Origin: JAKFDK01 sp036676195
Lineage (GTDB): Bacteria > Bacillota > Sulfobacillia > Symbiobacteriales > ZC4RG38
Direction: 5' to 3'
DNA length: 64,000 nucleotides
Assembly: GCA_036676195.1 (NCBI GenBank)
Contig: JAKFDK010000121.1
Span: 1-64,000 of the forward strand
Below are positions 51,499 to 59,986 of the stretch, one piece after another. Made by a program: the position numbers and the translations under genes. Below the pieces are notes generated by a model that ran no database searches, was not told the origin of the DNA, and was given only the letters and a program-made list of their open reading frames with translations. Each line of letters begins with the position of its first letter. Position 1 is the first letter of the stretch.

Positions 51499-52455
51499 AT
51501 GAAGCCGGTTGTAGTGGTCGGAACGGTCTTTGTTGATGTCAAGGCGTTCAGTAACAGCCCGCTGGATCCCGACGGTCGGAACCTGGGCCGTGTGCAATTT
51601 GTACAAGGCGGCGTTGGGCGGAATGTGGCCGAAACGATGGCTCTGCTGGGCGGGCAGGTGCGCTTTGCCTCCAGCGTGACCGCAGGCGGCCTGGGTGAGG
51701 AGGTCCTGGTCCGCCTGCACGCCCTGGGGGTTGATACCACCGCCGTGGGCAAGGCGGCGGAAGCCGGGATGGGTATGTGGGTGGCCATTCTCCGCCCGGA
51801 TGGTAACCTGGCGCTGTCCCTGTCGCAAATGCCCGACCTGACCATGATGAAGGCGGCCTGGCGCTCAGCCGGGCCGGAGTTGCTGGCCGGCGCCGGCCTG
51901 TGTGTACTGGAACTTGACCTGGATGCGGAAATGGCGGAACTGGTGCTGCAGGCAGCCTCGGCTGCCGGTGTACCGGTCATTGGTCTGCCGGGCAATTTTT
52001 CCGTCGTGCGTGCCCGTCCGGATTTGTTGCAACAATTGGATACCTTTATCTTGAATCAGCATGAGGCAGGTCTGCTGCTGGGCGCTCCGGTACCGCAGGA
52101 TGCAGACGCCGCCCTGGCCTCGGCACGAGTCATCTGTGCCGGCGACACGAGGCTGCGCAACGCCGTGGTGACGCTGGGCGCAGCCGGCGCAGTGGCTGCA
52201 GGGCAGCGGGGGGAGGCCCGGGTGACGGCCCTGCGGGCTGAGGTCAGGGACACCACCGGTGCCGGTGATGCCTTTGTGGCTGGATTCAGCCATGCCGTCA
52301 ATGCCGGGGCCGGCCTGACCGGTGCGCTGGCCTGTGCCGCCCGGGTGGCAGGCTGGACTGTCAACAGTGCTGAAAGCGTCTGCCGGGATCTCCCAGCCCG
52401 CATCGCGGCCGATGACTGGGCCGGCTGGACCAAACTCGGGCCCGGTACCGTCTGA
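51499..52455 (+). CDS. PfkB-family carbohydrate/nucleoside kinase
   Basis: 318 residues, ribokinase fold. GGVGRNVAETMALLGGQVRFASSVTAGGLGEEV resembles the first PfkB signature; the catalytic second one is RDTTGAGDAFVAGFSHAV with its Asp. Closest in style to pseudouridine/ribokinase-type enzymes, but the substrate cannot be told from sequence. ATG 51499 with GGCGGGG upstream. Sits with the MazG-like gene between ftsY and ylxM. Confidence 0.88.
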   Translation: MKPVVVVGTVFVDVKAFSNSPLDPDGRNLGRVQFVQGGVGRNVAETMALLGGQVRFASSVTAGGLGEEVLVRLHALGVDTTAVGKAAEAGMGMWVAILRPDGNLALSLSQMPDLTMMKAAWRSAGPELLAGAGLCVLELDLDAEMAELVLQAASAAGVPVIGLPGNFSVVRARPDLLQQLDTFILNQHEAGLLLGAPVPQDADAALASARVICAGDTRLRNAVVTLGAAGAVAAGQRGEARVTALRAEVRDTTGAGDAFVAGFSHAVNAGAGLTGALACAARVAGWTVNSAESVCRDLPARIAADDWAGWTKLGPGTV

Positions 52456-52509
52456 CGCAGGGCGGGGCCGGTTGGTTGCTGGTTCGGCAAGGTTGTCAGG
52501 GAGAATACC

Positions 52510-52538
52510 TTGACACCACTGGTCGGTCTCGTTATACT
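52510..52538 (+). promoter_or_regulatory. Promoter of ylxM-ffh
   Basis: TTGACA (52510-52515), 17-base spacer, TATACT (52533-52538). Drives the SRP and ribosome gene block. Confidence 0.88.
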
Positions 52539-52584
52539 GAGGGTCGGGTTGTAAAGCTGCGGCACTTGACAGGGGGTGCGCTGT

Positions 52585-52974
52585 TTGAAGCCCATCGACC
52601 AGTTAGCGCTCCTGTTTGATTTTTACGCGCCGCTGCTCACGAGTCGTCAGCGTGAACTACTCCAGGCCTACTACCTGGACGATCTTTCGCTGGGCGAGAT
52701 CGCCGGTGAGGAGCAGGTGTCCCGCCAGGCCATCCACGACCAGATCAAGCGTGCCGAGCACGCCTTGCAGGACTTTGAGCTGCGTCTGGGCCTGGTGGCC
52801 GAACATCGGCGCCGGCAGGTGACTCTGATGCAGTTGCAAGACCTCCTGGTAACAGTAGCGGCAGCCCTGGCTCCGGACAACCCGGTACGGCTGGACCTGG
52901 AACGGGCCGTGGCCCTGAGCCGGCAGCTTGGCGACGATCATGACGGAACCCCCCTACCCGCAGAAACGGGGTGA
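52585..52974 (+). CDS. ylxM: YlxM, SRP-associated helix-turn-helix protein
   Basis: 129 residues. LTSRQRELLQAYYLDDLSLGEIAGEEQVSRQAIHDQIKRAEHALQDFE is a sigma-70 region 4-like helix-turn-helix diagnostic of YlxM/p13. It binds or stimulates SRP assembly in relatives. TTG 52585, 6 bases after AGGGGGTG. The stop lies 6 bases before the ffh start. Confidence 0.94.
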   Translation: MKPIDQLALLFDFYAPLLTSRQRELLQAYYLDDLSLGEIAGEEQVSRQAIHDQIKRAEHALQDFELRLGLVAEHRRRQVTLMQLQDLLVTVAAALAPDNPVRLDLERAVALSRQLGDDHDGTPLPAETG

Positions 52975-52980
52975 GTGCGC

Positions 52981-54357
52981 ATGTCCGACCTATTTGAAGG
53001 GTTAACAGGAAAGCTGACGGAGGCGTTCAAGCGCCTGCGTGGCAAGGGTAAGCTAACTGAAGCGGATGTGGCCGAAGCGCTCAAAGAGGTTCAGAAAGCG
53101 CTGCTGGCGGCAGACGTGAACTTCAAGGTCGTCAAGGACTTTATTCGCAAGGTAAAAGAGCGGTCGGTTGGCCAGGAAATCCTGGAAAGCCTCACTCCGG
53201 CCCAGAACGTGGTCAAAATCGTCCACGAGGAACTCATCGCCCTCATGGGCGGTGAGGCCGCCAAATTAACAGTGGCATCCAAAGCACCGACCATTATCGT
53301 GATGGTGGGGCTGCAGGGTGCCGGTAAGACCACTCACGCCGCCAAACTGGCCCTGTTGCTCAAGAAGCAAAACAAGCGGACGTTGCTGGTGGCTGCAGAC
53401 ATCTACCGACCGGCAGCCATCAAGCAATTACAGGTGCTGGGGGAAAAGCTGGACGTACCGGTCTTTACCCTCGGGCAGGTTGACCCGGTGCGGATCGCCA
53501 CCGAAGGGGTGGAGGAAGCCCGCCGGGCGGGTCAGGATTATGTCATTATTGATACGGCCGGTCGTCTGCATGTGGACGAAGAACTGATGGCTGAGCTTCA
53601 GCGCATCAAAGAGGTCGTCCAGCCTCACGAGATCCTCCTGGTGGTCGATGCCATGACCGGCCAGGACGCGGTAAACGTGGCGGAGCAGTTCAACGCCAAA
53701 CTGTCTGTCGACGGTGTGGTGCTGACCAAGCTGGACGGTGATACCCGAGGTGGCGCCGCACTGAGCGTGCGAGCTGTCACCGGACGCCCGATCAAATTTG
53801 TGGGTGTCGGGGAAAAACTCGAAGCGCTGGAACCCTTTCATCCGGACCGGATGGCGTCGCGCATCCTCGGGATGGGCGATGTGCTCACCTTGATTGAAAA
53901 GGCCCAGGAGAACCTGGACCAGGAAAAGGCCCTGGAACTCCAGAAAAAGATCCAAAAGAACGAGTTTAACCTGGAAGATTTCCGGGATCAATTACAGCAG
54001 GTACGCAAGCTTGGTCCGCTGGAACAGATCCTGGGCATGCTGCCGGGCATGGGCCAGATCAAGGACCAGCTCAAGGACGCCAAGATCGATGAAAAAGAGA
54101 TCAAGCGTGTCGAGGCGATTATTAATTCCATGACGGTGATGGAGCGCAGGCGGCCGGAGATCATTGATACCCGGCGCAAGCATCGGATCGCCAAGGGCTC
54201 CGGGGTCGAAATCGGTGCGGTCAACCGGTTGCTCAAGCAGTTTGAAGAGACCCGCAAGATGATGAAGCAATTCACCGGCATGGAAAAGCAGATGAAGAAG
54301 CAGATGTCGCGCTGGGGTGGTAAGCTGCCCGGGTTGCCCTTTGGCCCCAGGCGCTGA
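52981..54357 (+). CDS. ffh: Signal recognition particle protein Ffh
   Basis: 458 residues. N domain, then GTPase motifs GLQGAGKTTHAAKLA, DIYRPAAIKQL, DTAGRLHVDEELMAEL and TKLDGDTRGGAAL; Met-rich M domain (about 300-458, GMLPGMGQI, MKQFTGMEKQMKKQM) for signal sequences and SRP RNA. ATG 52981. The SRP RNA gene is not in the window. Confidence 0.98.
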   Translation: MSDLFEGLTGKLTEAFKRLRGKGKLTEADVAEALKEVQKALLAADVNFKVVKDFIRKVKERSVGQEILESLTPAQNVVKIVHEELIALMGGEAAKLTVASKAPTIIVMVGLQGAGKTTHAAKLALLLKKQNKRTLLVAADIYRPAAIKQLQVLGEKLDVPVFTLGQVDPVRIATEGVEEARRAGQDYVIIDTAGRLHVDEELMAELQRIKEVVQPHEILLVVDAMTGQDAVNVAEQFNAKLSVDGVVLTKLDGDTRGGAALSVRAVTGRPIKFVGVGEKLEALEPFHPDRMASRILGMGDVLTLIEKAQENLDQEKALELQKKIQKNEFNLEDFRDQLQQVRKLGPLEQILGMLPGMGQIKDQLKDAKIDEKEIKRVEAIINSMTVMERRRPEIIDTRRKHRIAKGSGVEIGAVNRLLKQFEETRKMMKQFTGMEKQMKKQMSRWGGKLPGLPFGPRR

Positions 54358-54404
54358 GGTCCCGGTGCGGCCGCTGATCCTGTGAGAGGAGGTGACCCAG
54401 GCAC

Positions 54405-54668
54405 ATGGCATTGAAGATTCGTCTGAAGCGCGGCGGCGCCAAGAAGGCCCCCATCTACCGCTTTGTGGTGGCGGAGGAGACTTCTCCCCGCGATGGCCGC
54501 TTTGTGGAGGAGATCGGGTTCTATAACCCCATCAAGAACCCCCCGATCGTGGAAATTAATGAAGCGAAAGCCCTCGAATGGCTGAGCAAGGGCGCAGAGC
54601 CGACCGATACGGCTCGTTCCCTGCTGAGCAAGGCGGGCATTCTCAAGAAGCACGTCGCTGGGAAGTAA
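54405..54668 (+). CDS. rpsP: 30S ribosomal protein S16
   Basis: 87 residues. IRLKRGGAKKAPIYRFVVAEETSPRDGRFVEEIGFYNP is unmistakable. ATG with GAGAGGAGGTGA upstream. Confidence 0.98.
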   Translation: MALKIRLKRGGAKKAPIYRFVVAEETSPRDGRFVEEIGFYNPIKNPPIVEINEAKALEWLSKGAEPTDTARSLLSKAGILKKHVAGK

Positions 54669-54736
54669 GCGGCATACAAGGTACGCGGCGCTACGCATGA
54701 CCTGGTTGACCGGGTCCTGATGCGGGGGTGCTTATC

Positions 54737-54967
54737 GTGAAGGAACTGGTGGAGGTCCTGGTCAAAGCCCTGGTCGACTGTCCGGACGAAGTGACAGTAA
54801 CAGGGCACGAATCGGCCCGCACCGTGACCCTGGAGGTCCGCGTTGCCCCCGATGATCTGGGTAAGGTCATTGGGCGCCAGGGCCGGGTGGCCAAGGCTAT
54901 CCGGGCCGTGGTTAAGGCTGCGGCTGTTCGGGATGGGCGCCGGGTTAATGTGGAGTTTATGCAGTGA
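54737..54967 (+). CDS. khpA: KH-domain RNA-binding protein KhpA
   Basis: 76 residues. KELVEVLVKALVDCPDEV opens it; the KH loop is VIGRQGRVAKAIRAVVKAA. It acts with KhpB on RNA and cell elongation in relatives. GTG 54737 gives the usual length; GTG 54728 is possible. The stop overlaps ylqD by 4 bases. Confidence 0.95.
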   Translation: MKELVEVLVKALVDCPDEVTVTGHESARTVTLEVRVAPDDLGKVIGRQGRVAKAIRAVVKAAAVRDGRRVNVEFMQ

Positions 54968-55371
54968 GCAAATTGCAGATTCTGCGCACCCTGACTGTGA
55001 AGGCCAGGGTTACCGAGCAACTCAAAAGCCGGTTGGCTGCCGAGGTCCAGGAGACCATTCGGCAACTGGACAATGAGGTGGAGCAGCTTGACTCCGCTCT
55101 CAAGCGGGCGCAACTGACCGGCGCCAGCCTGGGGCCTCAGCAACAAATGGAACTCCGGCGGGCCGTGGAAATGGAAAAGCAAAAGCGGGGCGCTGAGAAG
55201 CAGGACCTGCTGGAGCGTGTCCGCCAGGTTGCCGAGTTGCCGCTGGGTTCTGAAATTACCCAGGGTCAGGTGCAGGCTGTAGCCGAGGTCGCCGTGGGCG
55301 ATGACTGGGAAACCCTGTTCGCCACCGAAATTCTGGTGGAGGACGGTAAGATCGTCGCCATCCGCAGCTAG
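54964..55371 (+). CDS. ylqD: YlqD family protein
   Basis: 135 residues. A coiled-coil middle (VQETIRQLDNEVEQLDSALKRA) and a beta-rich end (LPLGSEITQGQVQAVAEVAVGDDWETLFATEILVEDGKIVAI), as in Bacillus YlqD. Function unknown; position between khpA and rimM is conserved. GTG start. Confidence 0.9.
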   Translation: MSKLQILRTLTVKARVTEQLKSRLAAEVQETIRQLDNEVEQLDSALKRAQLTGASLGPQQQMELRRAVEMEKQKRGAEKQDLLERVRQVAELPLGSEITQGQVQAVAEVAVGDDWETLFATEILVEDGKIVAIRS

Positions 55372-55427
55372 AGACCCGGGCCGTCGTTGCCTGCCACCGG
55401 CAAGGGTTGGGGCAGCGGGGAGCCTCC

Positions 55428-55454
55428 AGCCGTCCGGGCTTTGCCCGGGCGGCT
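55428..55454 (+). repeat. Inverted repeat between ylqD and rimM
   Basis: AGCCGTCCGGGC, TTT loop, GCCCGGGCGGCT: 12-bp stem with one wobble and no T tract. Possibly an mRNA processing or attenuation hairpin. Confidence 0.45.
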
Positions 55455-55492
55455 GGGTGTGTCTGCATTGGAAACGTGAAAGGGGAGCGGGC

Positions 55493-56014
55493 GTGGCGGA
55501 ACAGCGGATCAACATCGGCCAGGTAACGGCGCCACATGGCATCCGAGGCGAAGTGCGGGTCTACCCGCTGACGGCATTCCCTGAGCGCTGGCAGACCCTG
55601 CGCGAGGTCTTCGTCGGGGCGGAACCGCAGCCACGCCGGATCAAGTTTCTGGGCTGGGCCAAGGGTGAGATGCCGGTGGTGCAACTGGAGGGTGTGGCAG
55701 ACCGGGAACAGGCGGAGAAGATGCGAGGTGTGTATCTGCAGGTGCCCATGTCGCTGGTTCATCCGCTGCCTGACCCCGATACCTTTTACATCTTTCAGTT
55801 ACGCGGCCTGGCCGTGGTGGACCCTGAAGGACTGCCCCTGGGCACGGTGGCCGATGTGGAAGAATCGCCCGCCAACGACCTGCTCCTGGTGGAACGACCG
55901 GGCCGGCCGCCGGTGCGGGTCCCCATGGTAAAGGCCATCGTAACGCAGGTAGACCTGGCCGGTGGCCGCGTGGTCGTACGCCCCCTGGCCGGGCTGTTCG
56001 ACGAGGAGCACTAG
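55493..56014 (+). CDS. rimM: Ribosome maturation factor RimM
   Basis: 173 residues. INIGQVTAPHGIRGEVRVYPLTAFPERW at the N-terminus, a PRC-barrel half (FYIFQLRGLAVVDPEGLPLGTVADVEESPANDLLLVE). Assists 30S head assembly with S19. GTG 55493 with AGGGGAG upstream. Two bases separate it from trmD. Confidence 0.96.
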   Translation: MAEQRINIGQVTAPHGIRGEVRVYPLTAFPERWQTLREVFVGAEPQPRRIKFLGWAKGEMPVVQLEGVADREQAEKMRGVYLQVPMSLVHPLPDPDTFYIFQLRGLAVVDPEGLPLGTVADVEESPANDLLLVERPGRPPVRVPMVKAIVTQVDLAGGRVVVRPLAGLFDEEH

Positions 56015-56016
56015 GC

Positions 56017-56799
56017 ATGTTGGTGCATATTCTCACCTTACATCCGGCCATCTGTTACGGCCCCCTGGAAGAGGCCATCATCGGGCGGGCCCGGGAAAAA
56101 GGCCTGCTTGACCTGCGCGTCGTCAACATCCGGGACTTCGCCGCCGGGCGCCACCAGATCACCGATGATTACCCCTACGGCGGCGGTGTCGGGCTGCTGA
56201 TGAAGGTGGAGCCCATCTGGGCTGCAGTGGAGCACGCCGCACGCCAGGGGCCGGGGGCAGGGAAAGTTCCGCCGGGGGAACTGTCCGGGCCGCCCCCGGG
56301 TGCCCGGGTTCTGCTGATGGACCCAGCCGGGCGGCGCTTTGACCATGCCTACGCGCAGGAATTGGCGCAGGCTGAACATCTGATCTTTATCTGCGGCCGC
56401 TACGAGGGAGTCGACGAGCGGGTCCGGCATCTGGTGACCGACCCGGTCTCCCTGGGAGATTTCGTGCTCACGGGGGGTGACCTCGCCGCTCTGGTCATGG
56501 TCGACGCCATCAGTCGCCTGATCCCCGGTGTCCTGGGCGACGCCCACTCGGCCCTGGACGATTCCTTTGCCACCGGGCTGCTGGAGGGGCCGCAGTACAC
56601 ACGGCCACCGGAGTTCCGGGGCATGCAGGTGCCGGGGGAACTGTTAAGCGGTGATCATGCCGCGGTGGCCCGCTGGCGGCGTAAACAGGCTCTACGCCGG
56701 ACACTGCGGCTGCGCCCGGATCTACTGCAAACCGCCAGACTGGATCGGGACGACGAAATCCTGCTGGCCGAGGTGCAGCGCGAAGAAGGGTTGCTGTAA
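56017..56799 (+). CDS. trmD: tRNA (guanine-37-N1)-methyltransferase
   Basis: 260 residues. Trefoil-knot SAM site FICGRYEGVDERV and SLGDFVLTGGDLAALVMVDAISRLIPGVLG; YPYGGGVGLLMKVEP near residue 58. An insertion of about 15 residues (GPGAGKVPPGELSGPPPG) lengthens the loop after the first domain strands. ATG start. Confidence 0.97.
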   Translation: MLVHILTLHPAICYGPLEEAIIGRAREKGLLDLRVVNIRDFAAGRHQITDDYPYGGGVGLLMKVEPIWAAVEHAARQGPGAGKVPPGELSGPPPGARVLLMDPAGRRFDHAYAQELAQAEHLIFICGRYEGVDERVRHLVTDPVSLGDFVLTGGDLAALVMVDAISRLIPGVLGDAHSALDDSFATGLLEGPQYTRPPEFRGMQVPGELLSGDHAAVARWRRKQALRRTLRLRPDLLQTARLDRDDEILLAEVQREEGLL

Positions 56800-56820
56800 G
56801 AGACAGCGGTTTGTTATAAT
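56791..56820 (+). promoter_or_regulatory. Promoter of rplS
   Basis: TTGCTG, 18-base spacer, then TGTTATAAT, an extended perfect -10 at 56812-56820, overlapping the trmD stop region. Confidence 0.75.
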
Positions 56821-56825
56821 AATAG

Positions 56826-56880
56826 CCGTTGGATTGACGGGCGGACCTCTGTCCTGCACGCGGAAGGGTAATGTACGCCC
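56826..56880 (+). promoter_or_regulatory. Possible L19 leader structure
   Basis: Between promoter and rplS, GGGCG (about 56839) can pair with CGCCC (about 56876), enclosing a GGAC-CTCT-GTCC hairpin. rplS leaders with autoregulatory structure are known in Firmicutes; I could not check the match. Confidence 0.35.
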
Positions 56881-56898
56881 GGATTTGAAGGGAGAAAT

Positions 56899-57252
56899 TT
56901 GACAGTGGCTCAGAACATGATTGAGGTCCTGGAGCGGGAGCAACTCCGCACCGATATCCCGAGCTTCCGGCCCGGTGACACCGTCCGTGTCCACGTGAAG
57001 GTTGTGGAAGGCACCCGGGAGCGTATTCAGGCCTTTGAAGGCGTTTGCATCAAGCGGCAGCGGGCCGGCGTCCGGGAAACCTTTACTGTCCGGCGTATTT
57101 CCTACGGTGTGGGCGTGGAGCGGACCTTCCCGGTACACTCTCCTCGGGTCGATAAGATCGATGTGGTCCGTCGCGGCGTGGTACGCCGGGCCAAGCTTTA
57201 CTACCTGCGGAATCTGCGGGGCAAGGCTGCCCGTATCAAGGAACTCCGATAA
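56899..57252 (+). CDS. rplS: 50S ribosomal protein L19
   Basis: 117 residues. FRPGDTVRVHVKVVEGTRERIQAFEGVCIKRQ and HSPRVDKIDVVRRGVVRRAKLYYLR are diagnostic. TTG 56899 is close to its GAAGGGAGA; GTG 56905 in frame gives better spacing. Confidence 0.97.
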   Translation: MTVAQNMIEVLEREQLRTDIPSFRPGDTVRVHVKVVEGTRERIQAFEGVCIKRQRAGVRETFTVRRISYGVGVERTFPVHSPRVDKIDVVRRGVVRRAKLYYLRNLRGKAARIKELR

Positions 57253-57332
57253 TCGAAGTGAGCGCCGGGCGCCCAGCGCCCGGCGCTGGTTTCTCGGTGA
57301 TCGCACTTTACGGACTCTGAGGAGGCCGGAGG

Positions 57333-57959
57333 ATGTCGGATACGCCCGAGAATCAGCTTGCCTCACCCAGGGGAGATGGGGTAAATTCCGAGGAGCGGCA
57401 GGCGCTTGCGCCGGTTGCCCCCAAACGGAAGAACCCCATCCGCGAGGTTGTGGAGACCGTGGTGATCGCGTTGTTGATTGCCTTGGTCATTCGCACCTTT
57501 GTGGTAGAAGTATTTGTGGTTGATGGCAGGTCCATGGAGCCCACCCTGAAAACAGGTGAACGTTTGCTTGTTAATAAGTTTACATACAGGCTTAACGAGC
57601 CCCAGCCGGGTGAGGTCATCGTGTTCCGCTATCCACGGCAGCCCGACCGCGACTTCATCAAACGCGTGATGGCGGTACCCGGGGACAAAATTGAGATCAA
57701 GCGCGGACATGTCTTTGTTAACGGGCAGGAAGTGGCCGAGCCATACCTGCAGTTCCGGGGTGAAGGGGACTGGCCGGTACGGGAAGTTCCGCCCGAATCG
57801 GTCTGGGTCCTGGGTGACAACCGCAACAACTCCGAGGACAGCCGCTATTTTGGTGAGGTCCCGCTGAAGAATATCAAGGGGCGGGCCTTCTTCCGCTTTT
57901 GGCCGCTGGGCCGGTGGCGTGCCTTTGATATACACCAACTGGCGACCGCCGCTGAGTAA
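57333..57959 (+). CDS. lepB: Signal peptidase I
   Basis: 208 residues. Cytoplasmic N-terminus (about 1-37), one membrane segment (VVETVVIALLIALVIRTFVV), catalytic Ser in VDGRSMEPTLKTG and Lys in DFIKRVMAVPGDKIEIK, and the late GDNRNNSEDSRYFGEV box. Removes signal peptides outside the membrane. ATG with GAGGAGG upstream. Confidence 0.97.
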   Translation: MSDTPENQLASPRGDGVNSEERQALAPVAPKRKNPIREVVETVVIALLIALVIRTFVVEVFVVDGRSMEPTLKTGERLLVNKFTYRLNEPQPGEVIVFRYPRQPDRDFIKRVMAVPGDKIEIKRGHVFVNGQEVAEPYLQFRGEGDWPVREVPPESVWVLGDNRNNSEDSRYFGEVPLKNIKGRAFFRFWPLGRWRAFDIHQLATAAE

Positions 57960-57976
57960 CAGTGAGCATGGGTGGG

Positions 57977-58003
57977 CAGGGCCATTCCGGCCCTGTCTCT
58001 TTT
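57977..58003 (+). terminator. Terminator after lepB
   Basis: CAGGGCC, ATTCC loop, GGCCCTG, then TCTCTTTT. Confidence 0.8.
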
Positions 58004-58072
58004 GCATTCCGCCGCAGTCTGGGTTATTCTGGGCAAGGTAAGATGTCACCGAAAGGGTGAGATTCCGGCACC

Positions 58073-58969
58073 ATGACGGAGGTCATTCAGTGGTTTCCCG
58101 GCCATATGGCCAAGGCCCGACGCCAGGTGGCGGAGCAGATTAAACTGGCCGACGTGGTGCTGGAGGTGGTCGACGCCCGGGCGCCTCGGGCCACGGCCAA
58201 TCCGGACCTCGAGGAAATCGCCGCCGGCAAGCCACGGGTCGTGGTGCTGGGCAAGGCGGATCTGGCCGACCCGGATGCCACCCGGGCCTGGGTTCGGGAA
58301 CTTGGTGGGAGCGACCGGGAAGCGGTCGCCCTCGATGCCGTCCGGGGCAAGGGCACAGGTGAATTGCTCGGCGCCGTCCGGCGTCTGTTCCAGCCCGAGT
58401 TGGCCAGGCTGACCCTGAAGGGGCGCCTGCCGCGGGCGGCCAGGGCCATGATCCTGGGCATGCCCAATGTCGGTAAGTCTTCAGTCATCAACCGTCTGGC
58501 GGGCGGGCGGAAGGCGGCCGTCGGTGACCGACCGGGCATCACCCGCGGCCAGCAGTGGATTCGTCTGAACAAAGAGGTTGACCTCCTGGACACCCCTGGC
58601 ATCCTGGTTCCCCGAATTCGACGCCAGTCGGAGGGGATCGTGCTGGCGGCTATCGGCATGGTAAAGGAAGAGGTTTTCCGGGCCGACTGGGTGGCGGGTG
58701 CCGTCCTGCCGCTGGTCTGGCAGATGGCCTCGGGAGCCCTCGAGGAGCGATTGGGCCTGAAGCAGTTGGCCGCCGACCCGCAAACCAATCTGGTCGCCAT
58801 GGCCTGGGCCAAGGGGCTGATCCGCCCCGGCGGACAACCAGACCCGGAGCGGGCGGCCCACCTGTTCTTGCGGGAACTGCGGGATGGACGTCTGGGTCGC
58901 CTCACTTTCGAACGTCCCGGCGAGGCCATCCCGGAGTTGCTGGCAGTGTCGCCGCCAATCAGTGGATAA
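58073..58969 (+). CDS. rbgA: Ribosome biogenesis GTPase RbgA (YlqF)
   Basis: 298 residues. Circularly permuted GTPase: VIQWFPGHMAKARRQ, then the G4 equivalent VVLGKADLAD, then P-loop GMPNVGKSSVINRL, then DTPG. A C-terminal helical RNA-binding domain follows. Completes late 50S assembly. ATG start; the G4 motif reads GKAD rather than NKxD. Confidence 0.96.
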   Translation: MTEVIQWFPGHMAKARRQVAEQIKLADVVLEVVDARAPRATANPDLEEIAAGKPRVVVLGKADLADPDATRAWVRELGGSDREAVALDAVRGKGTGELLGAVRRLFQPELARLTLKGRLPRAARAMILGMPNVGKSSVINRLAGGRKAAVGDRPGITRGQQWIRLNKEVDLLDTPGILVPRIRRQSEGIVLAAIGMVKEEVFRADWVAGAVLPLVWQMASGALEERLGLKQLAADPQTNLVAMAWAKGLIRPGGQPDPERAAHLFLRELRDGRLGRLTFERPGEAIPELLAVSPPISG

Positions 58970-58978
58970 GGCGTAAAT

Positions 58979-59011
58979 GGCCCCCGGATTTTCCGGGGGC
59001 CTACGTATTTT
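58979..59011 (+). terminator. Terminator after rbgA
   Basis: GGCCCCCGGA, TTT loop, TCCGGGGGCC (perfect 10 bp), then TACGTATTTT. Confidence 0.78.
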
Positions 59012-59033
59012 GACAAAGTATGCTCAAGACCGG

Positions 59034-59063
59034 GAAGGATTTTGCGAAAAGAGAAGCGAACTC
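59034..59063 (+). promoter_or_regulatory. Candidate sigma-H-like promoter upstream of rnhB
   Basis: GAAGGATTT, 12-base spacer, AGCGAACTC: the same spacing as the spoVS promoter, with one mismatch in the GAAT core. Further on, TTGTCGAA at 59131-59138 equals the Spo0A box. Both lie in an AT-rich leader of about 160 bases. Confidence 0.3.
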
Positions 59064-59170
59064 GTTACCCGCCCTAATAGTTTTAAGATGTTCACGGCTT
59101 TATGTTCGGTTTCCCTCCCAAAAGGAGGCATTGTCGAATTAAATCGGGCTGGGCGCGGGAGTGAAGGGCA

Positions 59171-59986
59171 ATGCGATTGAACATCAAAAAGATGAGCTTG
59201 AAGAAGCTACAGACGTTGATCCAGGAGCGCGGTCCGGAATTTTACCCAGAAGTTATTCATGCACTGGGTGGCGATCCTCGTGGCGGCGCACAGAAACTAG
59301 TGCGCTTTTGTCAGGCCCGCATGGAGGACTGGAAGAAGGAACGGGACCGGCTTGGCCGCATGTACAGTTACGAGCGCCAGGTTTGGGCCATGGGCTATCG
59401 CCTGGTGGCCGGTGTGGACGAAGCCGGGCGGGGGCCGCTGGCCGGTCCGGTGGTGGCTGCGGCGGTGGTACTGCCGGGCGAAGTCTATCTGCCGGGTTTG
59501 GATGACTGCAAACGTCTGTCACCCAAAAAGCGGCAGGAACTGTACGACCGGATCAAGGAGACGGCGGTCGGCGTCGGGATCGGTATGGTGGATCCAGAAG
59601 GTATCGACGAATCGAACGTGCTGATGGCCACCTACAAGGCTATGGTCAAAGCGGTGCAGAATCTGCCGGTGGGGCCTGACTATCTGCTGATCGATTCGCT
59701 GCACCTGCCGGGGGTGACCCAGCCCCAGTCGCCGGTGGTTGGCGGTGACACGCTTTCCGCCTCCATTGCGGCCGCCTCCATCGTGTCCAAGATCACCCGT
59801 GACAACTATATGATTGAAATGGACCGTCTGCATCCGGAGTACGGTTTCGCCAATCATAAGGGGTATGGCACGGCGGAGCACCGGGCTGCATTAGAAAAAT
59901 ACGGACCGTGTCCGATCCATCGGAAACTGGGCGGAGACCGGGAAATTCTGCAACTGCTGCCTGATATGAGCCTGCGGGAAGACTGA
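59171..59986 (+). CDS. rnhB: Ribonuclease HII
   Basis: 271 residues. The catalytic Asp-Glu is in VAGVDEAGRGPLAGPVVAAAVVL, then LDDCKRLSPKKRQELYDRI, LIDSL and SIVSKITRDNYMIEM. A 70-residue N-terminal extension like that of Bacillus RnhB precedes the core. Removes ribonucleotides from DNA. ATG 59171; the stop overlaps yraN by one base. Confidence 0.97.
   Translation: MRLNIKKMSLKKLQTLIQERGPEFYPEVIHALGGDPRGGAQKLVRFCQARMEDWKKERDRLGRMYSYERQVWAMGYRLVAGVDEAGRGPLAGPVVAAAVVLPGEVYLPGLDDCKRLSPKKRQELYDRIKETAVGVGIGMVDPEGIDESNVLMATYKAMVKAVQNLPVGPDYLLIDSLHLPGVTQPQSPVVGGDTLSASIAAASIVSKITRDNYMIEMDRLHPEYGFANHKGYGTAEHRAALEKYGPCPIHRKLGGDREILQLLPDMSLRED

Noticed and set aside
58977..59180. Forward frame of 67 codons between rbgA and rnhB
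   Set aside because: Starts inside the rbgA terminator stem, has no ribosome site and covers the AT-rich leader; more likely regulatory DNA.
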